Origin: Corynebacterium sp. p3-SID1241
Lineage (GTDB): Bacteria; Actinomycetota; Actinomycetes; Mycobacteriales; Mycobacteriaceae
Assembly (NCBI GenBank): GCA_025144025.1
Contig: JALXWS010000005.1
Span: 1-64,000 of the forward strand
Direction of reading: 5' to 3'
DNA: 64,000 nucleotides
In this document: positions 16,582 to 27,584 of the stretch, piece after piece
How positions within the stretch are numbered: the first letter of the stretch is position 1
Layout: each line of letters opens with the position of its first letter
The notes under the pieces: generated by a model
The model's input: the letters and a program-made list of their open reading frames with translations, nothing else
The model's database searches: none
Told to the model about the DNA's origin: nothing
Made by a program: the position numbers and the translations under genes

Positions 16582-17946
16582 ATGAGTACGCGATTTAATA
16601 CCACCAATATCTTGGACACCATCGAGATGATTGAGAACTATCGTCTCGATATTCGCACCGTGACCATGGGCATCTCACTCCTCGGATGCACCCGGTCCAC
16701 CATGGAGGCTACCTGCCAGGCCATCTATGACCGGGTCACCCAGCAGGCAGGGCGCCTCGTCGAGGTTTGCGAAGGCATCGAGGGCGAGCTCGGTATCCCC
16801 ATCGTCAATAAGCGCATCTCCGTAACCCCCATCTCGTTGTTGGTGGCCGGCGTAGAGGGAAACCCCGTTGAAGCAGCGAAGGCGCTGGACAAGGCAGCAA
16901 AAGAGGTTGGCGTCAACTTCGTGGGCGGCTATTCCGCCTTGGTAGAAAAGGGTGCTACTACCGCGGAACAGAAACTCATCAGCTCCATTCCGGAGGCGCT
17001 GGCTACTACGGACGTCGTGTGTTCCTCCGTAAACATCGCCAGCTCGCGCGCCGGCATCAACATGGATGCGGCGAAGAAGATGGGCGAGGTCATCAAGGAA
17101 GCGGCCGAGCTGACTAAGGATGATTCCGCCATTGCGTGCGCCAAGCTCGTAGTCTTTGCTAACTCCGTGGGAGATAATCCTTTTATGGCCGGCGCCTTCC
17201 ACGGCATTGAAGAGCCCGATTGTGTGGTCTCCGTGGGCGTTTCTGGCCCGGGTGTGGTCGACCGCGCCTTGGGCTCGCTCGAGGGGGCCAGCTTAGACCA
17301 GGTTGCAGAAGAGGTGAAGAAGGCTGCTTTCAAGATCACTCGCGCCGGGCAGCTGGTAGGCACCATGGCGTCGGAGCGCCTGGGCGTTCCTTTCGGCATC
17401 ATCGACCTTTCTCTTGCCCCCACCGCCGAGTTGGGCGATTCGGTTGCGCACATCTTGGAGCACATGGGCCTAGACCAGGTGGGCACCCACGGCACTACTG
17501 CAGCCTTGGCTCTGCTTAACGACGCCGTTAAAAAAGGCGGTATGATGGCTTGTTCCCGCGTGGGCGGATTGTCTGGTTCATTCATCCCCGTTTCCGAGGA
17601 CAAAGGCATGATCGATGCGGTCAAGTCCGGCTCCATTTCCATGGACAAGCTGGAGGCCATGACCGCCATTTGCTCGGTTGGCTTCGACATGATTGCCCTG
17701 CCGGGCGATACCTCTGCCGCGACGATCTCGGGCATGATCGCTGATGAGGCCGCCATTGGCGTGATGAACCATAAAACCACCGCAGTACGCGTCATTCCGG
17801 TACCTGGCGCTCAGGTAGGCGACGAGGTCAGCTTCGGTGGGCTTCTTGGCTACGCCCCTGTCATCCCGGTCAATCAAGTGGGCAATGCGCAGTTCATTAA
17901 CCGCGGCGGCTTCATCCCCGCACCGGTGCATGGATTCCGCAACTAG
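16582..17946 (+). CDS. UPF0210 / DUF711 family protein (PFL-like)
   Basis: A 454-residue cytoplasmic protein of the UPF0210 family, distantly related to pyruvate formate-lyase folds. Recognisable parts are the N-terminus with [19 protein letters not shown], the central [39 protein letters not shown] and the C-terminal [43 protein letters not shown]. Activity is unknown. It is the partner of the ACT-domain gene just upstream. It ends 25 bp before the convergent DUF2254 gene. Confidence 0.92.
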   Translation: MSTRFNTTNILDTIEMIENYRLDIRTVTMGISLLGCTRSTMEATCQAIYDRVTQQAGRLVEVCEGIEGELGIPIVNKRISVTPISLLVAGVEGNPVEAAKALDKAAKEVGVNFVGGYSALVEKGATTAEQKLISSIPEALATTDVVCSSVNIASSRAGINMDAAKKMGEVIKEAAELTKDDSAIACAKLVVFANSVGDNPFMAGAFHGIEEPDCVVSVGVSGPGVVDRALGSLEGASLDQVAEEVKKAAFKITRAGQLVGTMASERLGVPFGIIDLSLAPTAELGDSVAHILEHMGLDQVGTHGTTAALALLNDAVKKGGMMACSRVGGLSGSFIPVSEDKGMIDAVKSGSISMDKLEAMTAICSVGFDMIALPGDTSAATISGMIADEAAIGVMNHKTTAVRVIPVPGAQVGDEVSFGGLLGYAPVIPVNQVGNAQFINRGGFIPAPVHGFRN

Positions 17947-17970
17947 CGCCAACGACAACCGCGCCGCGGT

Positions 17971-19293
17971 CTACTCCGCGGCGTGCTCTTCGCCCGGCTT
18001 ATCGGATTCCGCCCACGCAGCTAGGTTGGCCTCGAAGTGCTGGTAGGAATCCTCCAACTGTTGCAGCTCCACCTCGCCGCCTACCTGGCGGCGGGCATCG
18101 GAGTAGATGGCCTGGGCGGCGTCGTCAAGCACGCGCCGGCGTTCCGCAGTGCGGAGAAGGGCAACCACCTTAGCGAGGTTATCCAGCATGCTGAGGTAAA
18201 TCTCCGCATTATCGGCCGCGTCGCGCCGAATCTGTGTAAACATCGCTTCGACGATTTCGGCATAGCTAAAGGTCTGATAATCCAGCCGGAACTCGCCGTC
18301 AATATGCACGATGCCCTGCGGTAACCGGTTATCCCCTATCACGGTGAGGATCTGGGTAAAGCGGTCGATGATATCGATTACCGTAAAAGGGTCATTAACT
18401 CCGGTGCTCAAAGCGCGGGCAGCAATTTCTGCAAGGTGCCGGGCGGTAAACCGAGGGTCGTGGGCAGAGGCGTTTTCCCGGTACTGCGTGAGCACGATAT
18501 GTCGCTCAATGTTTTCCGGCAAACGTGGCACGCCGTGGGCAATGACCTCGCCTTCCAGCACTAGATCTCCCGGTGCCACGCCCAGGTGCACCGCACAACT
18601 TTCCTGCGCCGCAGCCTGAGCAATGGCGTCATAGTCCACGAATTTGAGATAGCCAGTCTCACTACTGCGGCGCTTTTGCGAGTTCGTGTAGAACTCTGGG
18701 CCCGGCGCTTCTACTTTCTCTTCCTCCTCACCGCGGCGGATGAGCCGGCGCATGTGGCTCTCTACGTCTTGGGCAACGACGTGCACCACGTGGGACATGC
18801 TGATCGATTGCGCAATGTGCACGATGAAGTAGATAAGGAAGACAACGCAGGCGATAGCCAGCAGCACCGTAACGGCTACATTGAGGGAAGGAACATATTC
18901 TTCTTCCCCACCGCCGCCGGTTCGGACCGCGCGCAAGGATAGGAGCGCAAAAATAAAGGTTGCCAGGTAGATCGCCAACGTGGATTGAATGGAACGATCC
19001 TTTAAAAACTCGTGCAGTAGGCGCGGGCCCATCACCGTGACGACACCGGATAGCGCGGTCAGCGTGATGAAAAAGAGGGTCCCGGCCAAGGAGAGTGACG
19101 AGGTTGCTACCGCGCTTAAAATCCCTTGCGCGCTATCGGCGCTGCCGTCATAAAAGAGCGTGGCCGACACATCAAAATTACTACCAACCGCAGTGAGCAA
19201 TTCCGCGCAGATCGCGGCTATCGCCACCGCCACGGCGGGGATGAGCCAAAACTTCTCCCGCCAGGCGGGCATCCTCTCCAGCAGCGTCTTCAT
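17971..19293 (-). CDS. DUF2254 membrane protein
   Basis: A 440-residue protein with four transmembrane helices in the first 170 residues and a large cytoplasmic C-terminal part containing ARHLAEIAARALSTGVNDPFTVIDIIDR, the diagnostic stretch of the DUF2254 family. Function is unknown. The start codon lies 6 bp after the ABC-F stop codon, so the two are probably co-transcribed. Confidence 0.85.
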   Translation of the reverse strand: MKTLLERMPAWREKFWLIPAVAVAIAAICAELLTAVGSNFDVSATLFYDGSADSAQGILSAVATSSLSLAGTLFFITLTALSGVVTVMGPRLLHEFLKDRSIQSTLAIYLATFIFALLSLRAVRTGGGGEEEYVPSLNVAVTVLLAIACVVFLIYFIVHIAQSISMSHVVHVVAQDVESHMRRLIRRGEEEEKVEAPGPEFYTNSQKRRSSETGYLKFVDYDAIAQAAAQESCAVHLGVAPGDLVLEGEVIAHGVPRLPENIERHIVLTQYRENASAHDPRFTARHLAEIAARALSTGVNDPFTVIDIIDRFTQILTVIGDNRLPQGIVHIDGEFRLDYQTFSYAEIVEAMFTQIRRDAADNAEIYLSMLDNLAKVVALLRTAERRRVLDDAAQAIYSDARRQVGGEVELQQLEDSYQHFEANLAAWAESDKPGEEHAAE

Positions 19294-19299
19294 AGGTTC

Positions 19300-20931
19300 C
19301 TAAGCTAGCTCCACGATTTCCATGTAGTCATCGGACCACAAGTCTTCATCACCATCGGGCATGATGATCACGCGTTCTGGGTCTAATGCCTTCACCGCAC
19401 CCGGATCGTGGGTCACCAGCACCACAGCTCCTGTGTATGTCTTGAGGGCGTCGAGCACCTGCTCGCGCGAAATTGGGTCCAAGTTATTGGTCGGCTCGTC
19501 TAGCAACAGGACATTCGCGCGGCTAGAGACTAGCGCGGCCAAGGACAAGCGGGTTTTCTCACCACCGGATAGAGTTCCAGCTGGTTGTTCGAGCTTATCG
19601 CCGGAGAACATGAAGGCACCAAGCAGGCTGCGCAATTCTTGCTGATCCGCATCCGGGCAAGCATCAATGGTGTTTTGCCAGACGGACTTATCCGGATCGA
19701 TGGTGTCATGTTCCTGTGCGAAATAGCCGATGCGCAGGCCGTGGCCGCTGACGATGCCGCCCTCACCATCGGTTCTTTCCACACCGGCCAGTAACTTCAA
19801 CAGGGTGGTCTTACCTGCACCGTTGTAGCCGAGGACGACCACTCTAGAGCCCTTGTCGATAGCGAGGTCTACGCCCACGAAAACCTCAAGCGAGCCATAC
19901 ATTTTGGTCAGCCCCTTGGCATTCATGGGGGTTTTGCCGCACGGGGCTGGCTCGGGGAATTTAATATTGGCGACCTTATCGGCCACGCGGACCTCATCAA
20001 GCTCATTCATCATGCGCTCAGCACGGTGTAGCATTTGCTTGGCCGCAGCGGCCTTGGTTGCCTTGGCGCCCAGCTTGGCTGCTTGCTTTTGCAGTGCTGA
20101 AGCCTTCTTTTCGGCATTCGCACGCTCTCGGCGACGCCGTGCTTCATCCGTGGCTCGGGCATCGAGGTATTTCTTATAGCCCATGTTGTACACGTCAGCC
20201 TCGCCGCGGACCGCGTCAAGGAACCACACCTTATTGCACACGGCCTCCAGCAACTCGACATCGTGGGAAATCATAATGAGCCCGCCCTCGTGTTTGGAGA
20301 GGAATTGGCGCAGCCACACAATCGAATCCGCATCGAGGTGGTTAGTCGGCTCATCTAGGAGCAGCGTGGTCTGGGATTTGCCGGAGCCTTCGGTCGCGGC
20401 GAATAGGATATGCGCCAGCTCCACACGGCGGCGCTGGCCGCCCGAGAGGGTCTTGAGTTGTTGATCCAGTACGCGCTGCGGCAGGCCCAAGTTATCGCAG
20501 ATCTGCGCGCACTCGGAATCGGCCTCATAGCCGCCTAGGGACTCAAACTGTTCCTCCAAGCGGGAGTACTTCCGAATGGCTTTGTCCCGGAATTTATCGT
20601 CTGTGGCAGATTCCATGAGCTCTTGTTGCTTGGCCATTCGGCGCTTGAGATCATCTAAGCCGCGTGCGGAGAGAACGCGCTCGCGCACTGTCTGCTCGAT
20701 ATTTCCTTCGCGAGAATCTTGGGGGAGATAACCAATGGGGCCCGAGCGAGTTACAGAACCGCCATAGGGCTCCGTCTCCCCTGCCAAAATGCGCATGGTC
20801 GTCGTCTTACCAGCACCATTGCGGCCGATGAGGCCAATGCGGTCGCCGGGCTGCACGCGCAGGTGCTGCCCGGGGGCGTCGAGAAGCGTGCGAGCTCCTA
20901 CCCTGACTTCGAAATCATTGGTTACAATCAC
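19300..20931 (-). CDS. ABC-F family ATPase (ribosome-associated type)
   Basis: A soluble protein of 543 residues with two ABC ATPase domains and no membrane part. Domain 1 has Walker A GRNGAGKTT, signature LSGGQRRRVELA and TTLLLDEPTNHLD. Domain 2 has GYNGAGKTT, LSGGEKTRLSLA and VLLLDEPTNNLD. A charged linker of about 80 residues (RRRRERANAEKKASALQKQ) separates them, as in ABC-F translation factors. The GTG at 20931 is chosen over the TTG at 20949: TAGACT lies 8 nt upstream with no Shine-Dalgarno, and actinobacterial homologues start with this IVTNDFEVR sequence. Confidence 0.93.
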   Translation of the reverse strand: MIVTNDFEVRVGARTLLDAPGQHLRVQPGDRIGLIGRNGAGKTTTMRILAGETEPYGGSVTRSGPIGYLPQDSREGNIEQTVRERVLSARGLDDLKRRMAKQQELMESATDDKFRDKAIRKYSRLEEQFESLGGYEADSECAQICDNLGLPQRVLDQQLKTLSGGQRRRVELAHILFAATEGSGKSQTTLLLDEPTNHLDADSIVWLRQFLSKHEGGLIMISHDVELLEAVCNKVWFLDAVRGEADVYNMGYKKYLDARATDEARRRRERANAEKKASALQKQAAKLGAKATKAAAAKQMLHRAERMMNELDEVRVADKVANIKFPEPAPCGKTPMNAKGLTKMYGSLEVFVGVDLAIDKGSRVVVLGYNGAGKTTLLKLLAGVERTDGEGGIVSGHGLRIGYFAQEHDTIDPDKSVWQNTIDACPDADQQELRSLLGAFMFSGDKLEQPAGTLSGGEKTRLSLAALVSSRANVLLLDEPTNNLDPISREQVLDALKTYTGAVVLVTHDPGAVKALDPERVIIMPDGDEDLWSDDYMEIVELA

Positions 20932-20949
20932 GAAGAAATAGTCTAGCAA

Positions 20950-21045
20950 TTGACTGCGCTGACGCTAAGACACACTAACACCCCCAACAGCTGCTTCCCT
21001 AGACCGGAAAATGCGCCGCTGGGGGCGAGTGCACGGTGCGCGATC
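20950..21045 (-). other. Short gap between sufT and the ABC-F gene
   Basis: It holds a weak CCCCCA...TGGGGG pairing (about 20980-21026) that could help end the suf transcript, and the TAGACT promoter box of the ABC-F gene reaches into its edge. No gene is seen. Confidence 0.3.
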
Positions 21046-21453
21046 TTAGACCGCGAAGCCGAGGGCCTGAAGCTGCTCGCGGCCCTCCTCAGTAATCATC
21101 TGCGGGCCCCATGGGGGCATCCATACCCAGTTAATGCGGACGGCGTCGGCCAGCTTATTGGCCTTGACGATGTCTTCCACTTGTTCCGCAATAACATCGG
21201 TCAGTGGGCAGGCCGGCGAGGTCAGCGTCATATTGATCATAACGATTTCCTTGCCGTTGTCTTCTTCAAACCAGAGGTCATAGACGAGGCCCAAGTCAAC
21301 AACGTTGATACCGAGCTCAGGGTCAATAACGTCACGCATGAATTCGGTGACATCAAAGGCTTTAGAAATCTGCTCCTCGGTCTGCTCCGGCCGCTCGCCG
21401 CTGCCGGAGAATGAGGAGTTTTCATTCTGATAAGGATCTACGGGATCGGTCAT
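21046..21453 (-). CDS. sufT: Fe-S cluster assembly factor SufT (DUF59/MIP18)
   Basis: A 135-residue protein whose DUF59 core carries DVIDPELGINVVDLGLVYDLWFE and NMTLTSPACPLTDVIAEQVED. The cysteine in SPACPL is the conserved family Cys. It helps deliver or mature clusters made by SufBCD. The first 35 residues are a polar extension. The ATG directly follows the sufU stop codon (TAG-ATG), so translation is coupled. It is the last gene of the suf operon. Confidence 0.93.
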   Translation of the reverse strand: MTDPVDPYQNENSSFSGSGERPEQTEEQISKAFDVTEFMRDVIDPELGINVVDLGLVYDLWFEEDNGKEIVMINMTLTSPACPLTDVIAEQVEDIVKANKLADAVRINWVWMPPWGPQMITEEGREQLQALGFAV

Positions 21454-23159
<1,706 letters not shown>

Positions 23160-23195
23160 TTAGATAGTCGCGGTTGACCGGCCCGTGGTCGGTCC

Positions 23196-23954
23196 TTACT
23201 TCAGGAACTGGTCGTAGCCGTCAGACTCGAGCTGATCTGCCAATTCAGCGCCACCGGTCTTGATGACTTGACCGTCTGCAAAGACGTGTACAAAGTCCGG
23301 CTTAACGTAGTTCAGGATGCGCTTGTAGTGGGTAATCATCAAGATGCCACCATTCGTTTCCTTCTGGTAGCTGTTGATTCCCTCAGAAACGATGCGCAAA
23401 GCATCAACGTCTAGGCCGGAGTCGGTCTCGTCCATAACTGCGAACTTCGGCTTGAGGATATCGAGCTGCATAACCTCGTGGCGCTTTTTCTCGCCACCAG
23501 AGAAGCCTTCGTTGACGGAGCGGGAAATGAACGACTTATCAATCTTCAGATTCTCGCGGGCCTGAGTAAGTTCCTTGTTCCATTCACGCAGCTTCGGTGC
23601 TTCACCGCGGATCGAAGTGACGGCGGAACGCATGAACTGGGAGACCTTAACGCCCGGTACCTCAGTTGGGTACTGCATCGCTAGGAAGAGACCGGCGCGA
23701 GCGCGCTCGTCGACGGGCATGTCCAACAGGTTTTCGCCATCAAGAAGCACCTCACCCTCAGTGACCTCATACTTTGGGTGGCCAGCAATGGTGTAGGACA
23801 AGGTGGACTTGCCTGAGCCGTTCGGGCCCATGATGGCGTGAATCTCACCGGAGTTAATGGTCAGGTTGACGCCCTTGAGGATTTCCTTCGGCTCGCCGCC
23901 TTCTTCCGTCGGCAGCACCTGGGCGTGGAGGTTCTTAATTTCCAGAGTAGACAT
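23196..23954 (-). CDS. sufC: SufC, ATPase of the SufBCD complex
   Basis: A 252-residue ABC-type ATPase with Walker A GPNGSGKSTLS, the signature FSGGEKKRHEVMQ and Walker B FAVMDETDSGLDVDAL, where Glu-Thr replaces the usual Glu-Pro, as is normal for SufC. The ATG at 23954 is chosen over in-frame codons that overlap sufD, because homologues begin with STLEIKNLHAQV and GAAGGAA lies upstream. It drives conformational change in SufB/SufD during cluster assembly. Confidence 0.96.
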   Translation of the reverse strand: MSTLEIKNLHAQVLPTEEGGEPKEILKGVNLTINSGEIHAIMGPNGSGKSTLSYTIAGHPKYEVTEGEVLLDGENLLDMPVDERARAGLFLAMQYPTEVPGVKVSQFMRSAVTSIRGEAPKLREWNKELTQARENLKIDKSFISRSVNEGFSGGEKKRHEVMQLDILKPKFAVMDETDSGLDVDALRIVSEGINSYQKETNGGILMITHYKRILNYVKPDFVHVFADGQVIKTGGAELADQLESDGYDQFLK

Positions 23955-23982
23955 AATGTGTGGTTTTCCTTCTATGAAAGCT

Positions 23983-25137
23983 TTAGGCGGAGATCTTTTC
24001 CAATTCTTCGGAAATGCGGTTTTCCAATTCCTCAGACAGGGACTGCACCGGGATGCGGTGGATGACCTCATTGAAGAAGCCACGAATAATGAGGCGGCGG
24101 GCTTCAGCCTCTGGAATGCCGCGAGACATCAAGTAGAACAATTCGATGTCATCGAAGCGACCAACGGTGGCTGCGTGACCAGCGCCGGTGATTTCACCGG
24201 TTTCAATCTCCAAGTTAGGGATTGCGTCCGCGCGAGCGCCCTCAGTCAGGATCAGGTTGTTATTGGTCTCGTAGGTATCGGTGCCCTGTGCATTGGAGCG
24301 GATGAGAACATCACCTACCCAGCAGGTGCGAGCCTCATTTTCCTTAGTGCCCTGCAGCGCGCCCTTATACAGGACGTGGGAGCGGCAATTAGGAACGGAG
24401 TGATCCACCAGCATGCGGTTCTCAAAGTACTGGCCTTCGTCAGCGAAGTACACGCCCAGCAGTTCTGCGTCGCCGCCCTGCTCCGTGAAGTTCACGCGCG
24501 GCACAATACGTACTACTTCGCCGCCGAAGATGGCGGAGTTATGGCGCAGCACGGAATCGCGGCCGAGCTGAGCCACGTGATTGGACAGGTGAACCGCATC
24601 GTCCTCCCAATCAACGTCAACGACAACGGTTAAGTGGGCGCCATCTCCCACAATGAATTCGACGTTATCCGCGTGGGTGCCGGAGCCGACATACTTCAAA
24701 ATGACGGTAGCTTCCGCGTGGTGGCCTACTTCAATGGAGGTGGCGCCAAAGGAAGTCACACCCTCGCCCTTGCCGGTATAGGTAATAACGACGGGCTCTT
24801 TTACCTGAGCCTCCGCATCAATGGTGACAACCTGACCTTCAGGCATGGAAGTCCATGCCTGTGCAGCAACGCGGTCAGAGGGAGTACCCACACGGCCCAA
24901 GCGCTCGTCATCACGAGTGACGGTCTCGGAGCTTACGCCAGGGTTCTCGCTGACGGTGACATCCTGTGCCACTGCCTCAGCGAATTCCCCATTGTGCAAG
25001 CCACGCAGTTTGCGCAGCGAAACAAAGCGCCACACCTCATCGCGGCCGTGCGGCACCGGGAAATCCTCCACGTTGGTGGAGGTAAAGACGTCACCCTTGG
25101 TGATCTTATCCGGGTTGAATTCGTTCGAAGCGACCAT
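23983..25137 (-). CDS. sufD: SufD, SufBCD complex component
   Basis: A 384-residue beta-helix scaffold protein. The C-terminal SufBD core includes VLYKGALQGTKENEARTCWVGDVLIRSNAQGTDTYETNNNLIL and the conserved [38 protein letters not shown] end. It pairs with SufB and SufC. Five bp separate it from sufB upstream. Confidence 0.95.
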   Translation of the reverse strand: MVASNEFNPDKITKGDVFTSTNVEDFPVPHGRDEVWRFVSLRKLRGLHNGEFAEAVAQDVTVSENPGVSSETVTRDDERLGRVGTPSDRVAAQAWTSMPEGQVVTIDAEAQVKEPVVITYTGKGEGVTSFGATSIEVGHHAEATVILKYVGSGTHADNVEFIVGDGAHLTVVVDVDWEDDAVHLSNHVAQLGRDSVLRHNSAIFGGEVVRIVPRVNFTEQGGDAELLGVYFADEGQYFENRMLVDHSVPNCRSHVLYKGALQGTKENEARTCWVGDVLIRSNAQGTDTYETNNNLILTEGARADAIPNLEIETGEITGAGHAATVGRFDDIELFYLMSRGIPEAEARRLIIRGFFNEVIHRIPVQSLSEELENRISEELEKISA

Positions 25138-25142
25138 TTTCT

Positions 25143-26582
25143 TTAGCCGACCGATCCTTCCATTTGCAGTTCGATGAGGCGGTTGAGCTCGAGGGCGTAC
25201 TCCATCGGCAGCTCCTTGGCAATAGGCTCGACGAAGCCGCGCACGATCATTGCCATTGCTTCTTCTTCCGCAATGCCGCGAGACATCAGGTAGAACAACT
25301 GCTCCTCAGAAACCTGGGAAACGGTTGCCTCGTGGCCCAGGGTGACGTGGTCATTGCGGATGTCGTTATACGGGTATGTGTCCGAGCGCGAAATGTTGTC
25401 CACCAGCAGCGCATCGCACTCTACGTTCGAGGTGGAATGGTGCGCATTCTGATTTACCTGCACCAAACCGCGGTAGGCGGCGCGACCGCCGGCGCGGGCT
25501 ACCGACTTGGACACGATATTGGAAGAGGTGTGTGGCGCCATGTGGGTCATCTTGGCACCGGTGTCCTGGAATTGGTTCTCACCAGCAAAGGCAACGGAGA
25601 GCACCTCGCCCTTAGCGTAAGGACCAGTCATCCACACGGCCGGGTACTTCATGGTGACCTTAGAACCAATATTGCCGTCAACCCATTCCATGGTGCCGCC
25701 TTCTTCCACCTTGGTGCGCTTAGTCACCAAGTTGTAGACGTTGCTAGACCAGTTCTGAATGGTGGTATAGCGGCAACGGCCGCCCTTCTTCACGATGATC
25801 TCCACTACCGCAGAGTGCAGGGAGTCAGACTTATAAATAGGAGCAGTACAGCCCTCAACGTAATGCACATAAGCGTCCTCATCAACGATGATGAGGGTGC
25901 GCTCAAACTGACCCATGTTTTCCGTATTGATGCGGAAGTAGGCCTGAAGCGGAATATCTACATGCACGCCCTTTGGCACATAAATGAAGGAGCCACCGGA
26001 CCATACGGCGGAGTTCAACGCGGAGAACTTATTATCACCGGCCGGGATGACGGTACCGAAGTACTCCTCAAAGAGTTCTGGGTAGTCACGCAACGCGGTA
26101 TCGGTATCAACAAAGATCACGCCCTGGCTTTCCAGATCCTCACGGATCTGGTGGTAGACCACCTCGGACTCGTACTGCGCAGCCACACCGGCAACAAGAC
26201 GCTGCTTTTCGGCTTCCGGAATGCCCAGCTTATCGTAGGTGGCTTTGATGTCGTCCGGCAGGTCTTCCCAGGTTTGGGCCTGTTCCTCAGTGGATTTTAC
26301 GTAGTACTTGATCTGGTCAAAGTCGATACCAGACAAATCCGCACCCCACGTGGGAACGGGCTTTTTATCAAAGATGTTGAGGGCCTTCAGGCGCTGGTTG
26401 AGCATCCATTCCGGCTCGCCCTTCTTGGCGGAAATATCGCGTACTACGTCTTCGTTCAAGCCACGGCGAGCAGAAGCGCCAGCCGCGTCCGAGTCGTGCC
26501 AGCCGTACTCATATGCACCAATGGAATCGATGATTTCATCATCGGTCATCTTGTTCTCAGGTGCCGATTGTGCCTGGGTCAT
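25143..26582 (-). CDS. sufB: SufB, scaffold of the SufBCD complex
   Basis: A 479-residue core scaffold on which Fe-S clusters are built. Family landmarks are [66 protein letters not shown] and the C-terminal [19 protein letters not shown] and [17 protein letters not shown]. The start codon overlaps the sufR stop (ATGA), with AAAGGAG upstream, so regulator and scaffold are translationally coupled. Confidence 0.97.
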   Translation of the reverse strand: MTQAQSAPENKMTDDEIIDSIGAYEYGWHDSDAAGASARRGLNEDVVRDISAKKGEPEWMLNQRLKALNIFDKKPVPTWGADLSGIDFDQIKYYVKSTEEQAQTWEDLPDDIKATYDKLGIPEAEKQRLVAGVAAQYESEVVYHQIREDLESQGVIFVDTDTALRDYPELFEEYFGTVIPAGDNKFSALNSAVWSGGSFIYVPKGVHVDIPLQAYFRINTENMGQFERTLIIVDEDAYVHYVEGCTAPIYKSDSLHSAVVEIIVKKGGRCRYTTIQNWSSNVYNLVTKRTKVEEGGTMEWVDGNIGSKVTMKYPAVWMTGPYAKGEVLSVAFAGENQFQDTGAKMTHMAPHTSSNIVSKSVARAGGRAAYRGLVQVNQNAHHSTSNVECDALLVDNISRSDTYPYNDIRNDHVTLGHEATVSQVSEEQLFYLMSRGIAEEEAMAMIVRGFVEPIAKELPMEYALELNRLIELQMEGSVG

Positions 26583-27316
26583 GACTCGCTCCTTTCAGTA
26601 TTGGTATTAACAGGTGTCAAGGGGATATTCGTGGTACAAATTCCGTGGCCACCGGCGATGGAGGCCAAGGGCTGTACGTGTTTGCCTAATAGAGCGGAAA
26701 AGACTTCCTGTTCCGCCTCACACAGTTCCGGATGCTCAGCGGCCACGTGGGACACCGGGCAATGATGTTGACATATTTGCACTCCCTGGCCGGCACGGTC
26801 CACCGTGGCGGCATATCCGTGCTCATCTAAGACTTCAGCTAGCTTTCGCGCCACGTCTTCCACGGATTCCCCCTCTTCTACAAGGGGGCGAACATCGGCG
26901 ACGAGCCGCTCAAACCGGGCCTTAGCAAAGTGCTTTACGGCTTCAGATCCGCCAACCGCTCGCAAAGCCGTCAAAGCCTCTGAAGCCAAGTCATCATAGG
27001 CGTGACCAAATTTCGCTCGGCCACGATCGGTGAGGCGAAAGTGCTTAGCTGGTCGTCCGCGACCGGAAGCGCTACCCGCTGGAGTGCGGGTGGCAGGCCG
27101 GCGGCGCACCACCTCCGTTAGTTCCTCTTCCACCAAGATGTCTAAGTGCCGACGGATTCCGGCAGCAGAAAGGCCAAGGCGTTCACCCAGGTGGGAAGCA
27201 GTAACAGGCCCGTCCTTCAGCAGCAGCAACATGACTTGGCGGCGAGTATCGCCATCCGTGGTGCGCGTTTCTTTCGCCATCTTTGGCGACTTTTCCGCGC
27301 GTTGAGGTGTGCTCAT
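26579..27316 (-). CDS. sufR: SufR, Fe-S sensing repressor of the suf operon
   Basis: A 245-residue winged-helix regulator. The DNA-binding part (about residues 25-100) reads [33 protein letters not shown]. The C-terminal part has cysteines in [23 protein letters not shown], placed as in SufR proteins that bind an Fe-S cluster. The ATG at 27316 is supported by GGGAGG 8 nt upstream; an upstream in-frame GTG lacks this. It heads the operon and probably represses it when clusters are plentiful. A palindrome in front of the promoter is the likely operator. Confidence 0.93.
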   Translation of the reverse strand: MSTPQRAEKSPKMAKETRTTDGDTRRQVMLLLLKDGPVTASHLGERLGLSAAGIRRHLDILVEEELTEVVRRRPATRTPAGSASGRGRPAKHFRLTDRGRAKFGHAYDDLASEALTALRAVGGSEAVKHFAKARFERLVADVRPLVEEGESVEDVARKLAEVLDEHGYAATVDRAGQGVQICQHHCPVSHVAAEHPELCEAEQEVFSALLGKHVQPLASIAGGHGICTTNIPLTPVNTNTERSES

Positions 27317-27410
27317 GCCGGGGACCTCCCTTCGTGCTCCACTCACTTACAGCTACTCTGCCGCGCCTTACCGTCTACCGGCAGTACGCGCCAAACCAAC
27401 TGCGCCTTCT

Positions 27411-27431
27411 TTATTAGACAACACTAGTGTT
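27411..27431 (-). promoter_or_regulatory. suf promoter -10 and candidate SufR operator
   Basis: The perfect 12-bp palindrome AACACTAGTGTT (27420-27431) lies 3 bp upstream of a leftward TAATAA -10 box (27411-27416). The ACACT/AGTGT arms resemble the half-sites described for mycobacterial SufR. The site is in the sufR-mptB divergent gap. Confidence 0.55.
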
Positions 27432-27584
27432 CCTTAATTCATTCCGGAATGCCACCATGGGGCATTCTTCGGCGTGGCAACGGGGGTGCCTATTACCCTC
27501 ACCGTCACTTCTCGCCACTCTGCGCGGCCCACGCGGGCGGGCCAGCTGGGGTTGGGATGCAATCCTCGCGTAAGGTCTTATGCC

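Noticed and set aside
25164..26765. A 533-codon plus-strand frame opposite sufB and sufR
   Set aside because: It mirrors sufB codon bias; no start signal and no recognisable protein motif.
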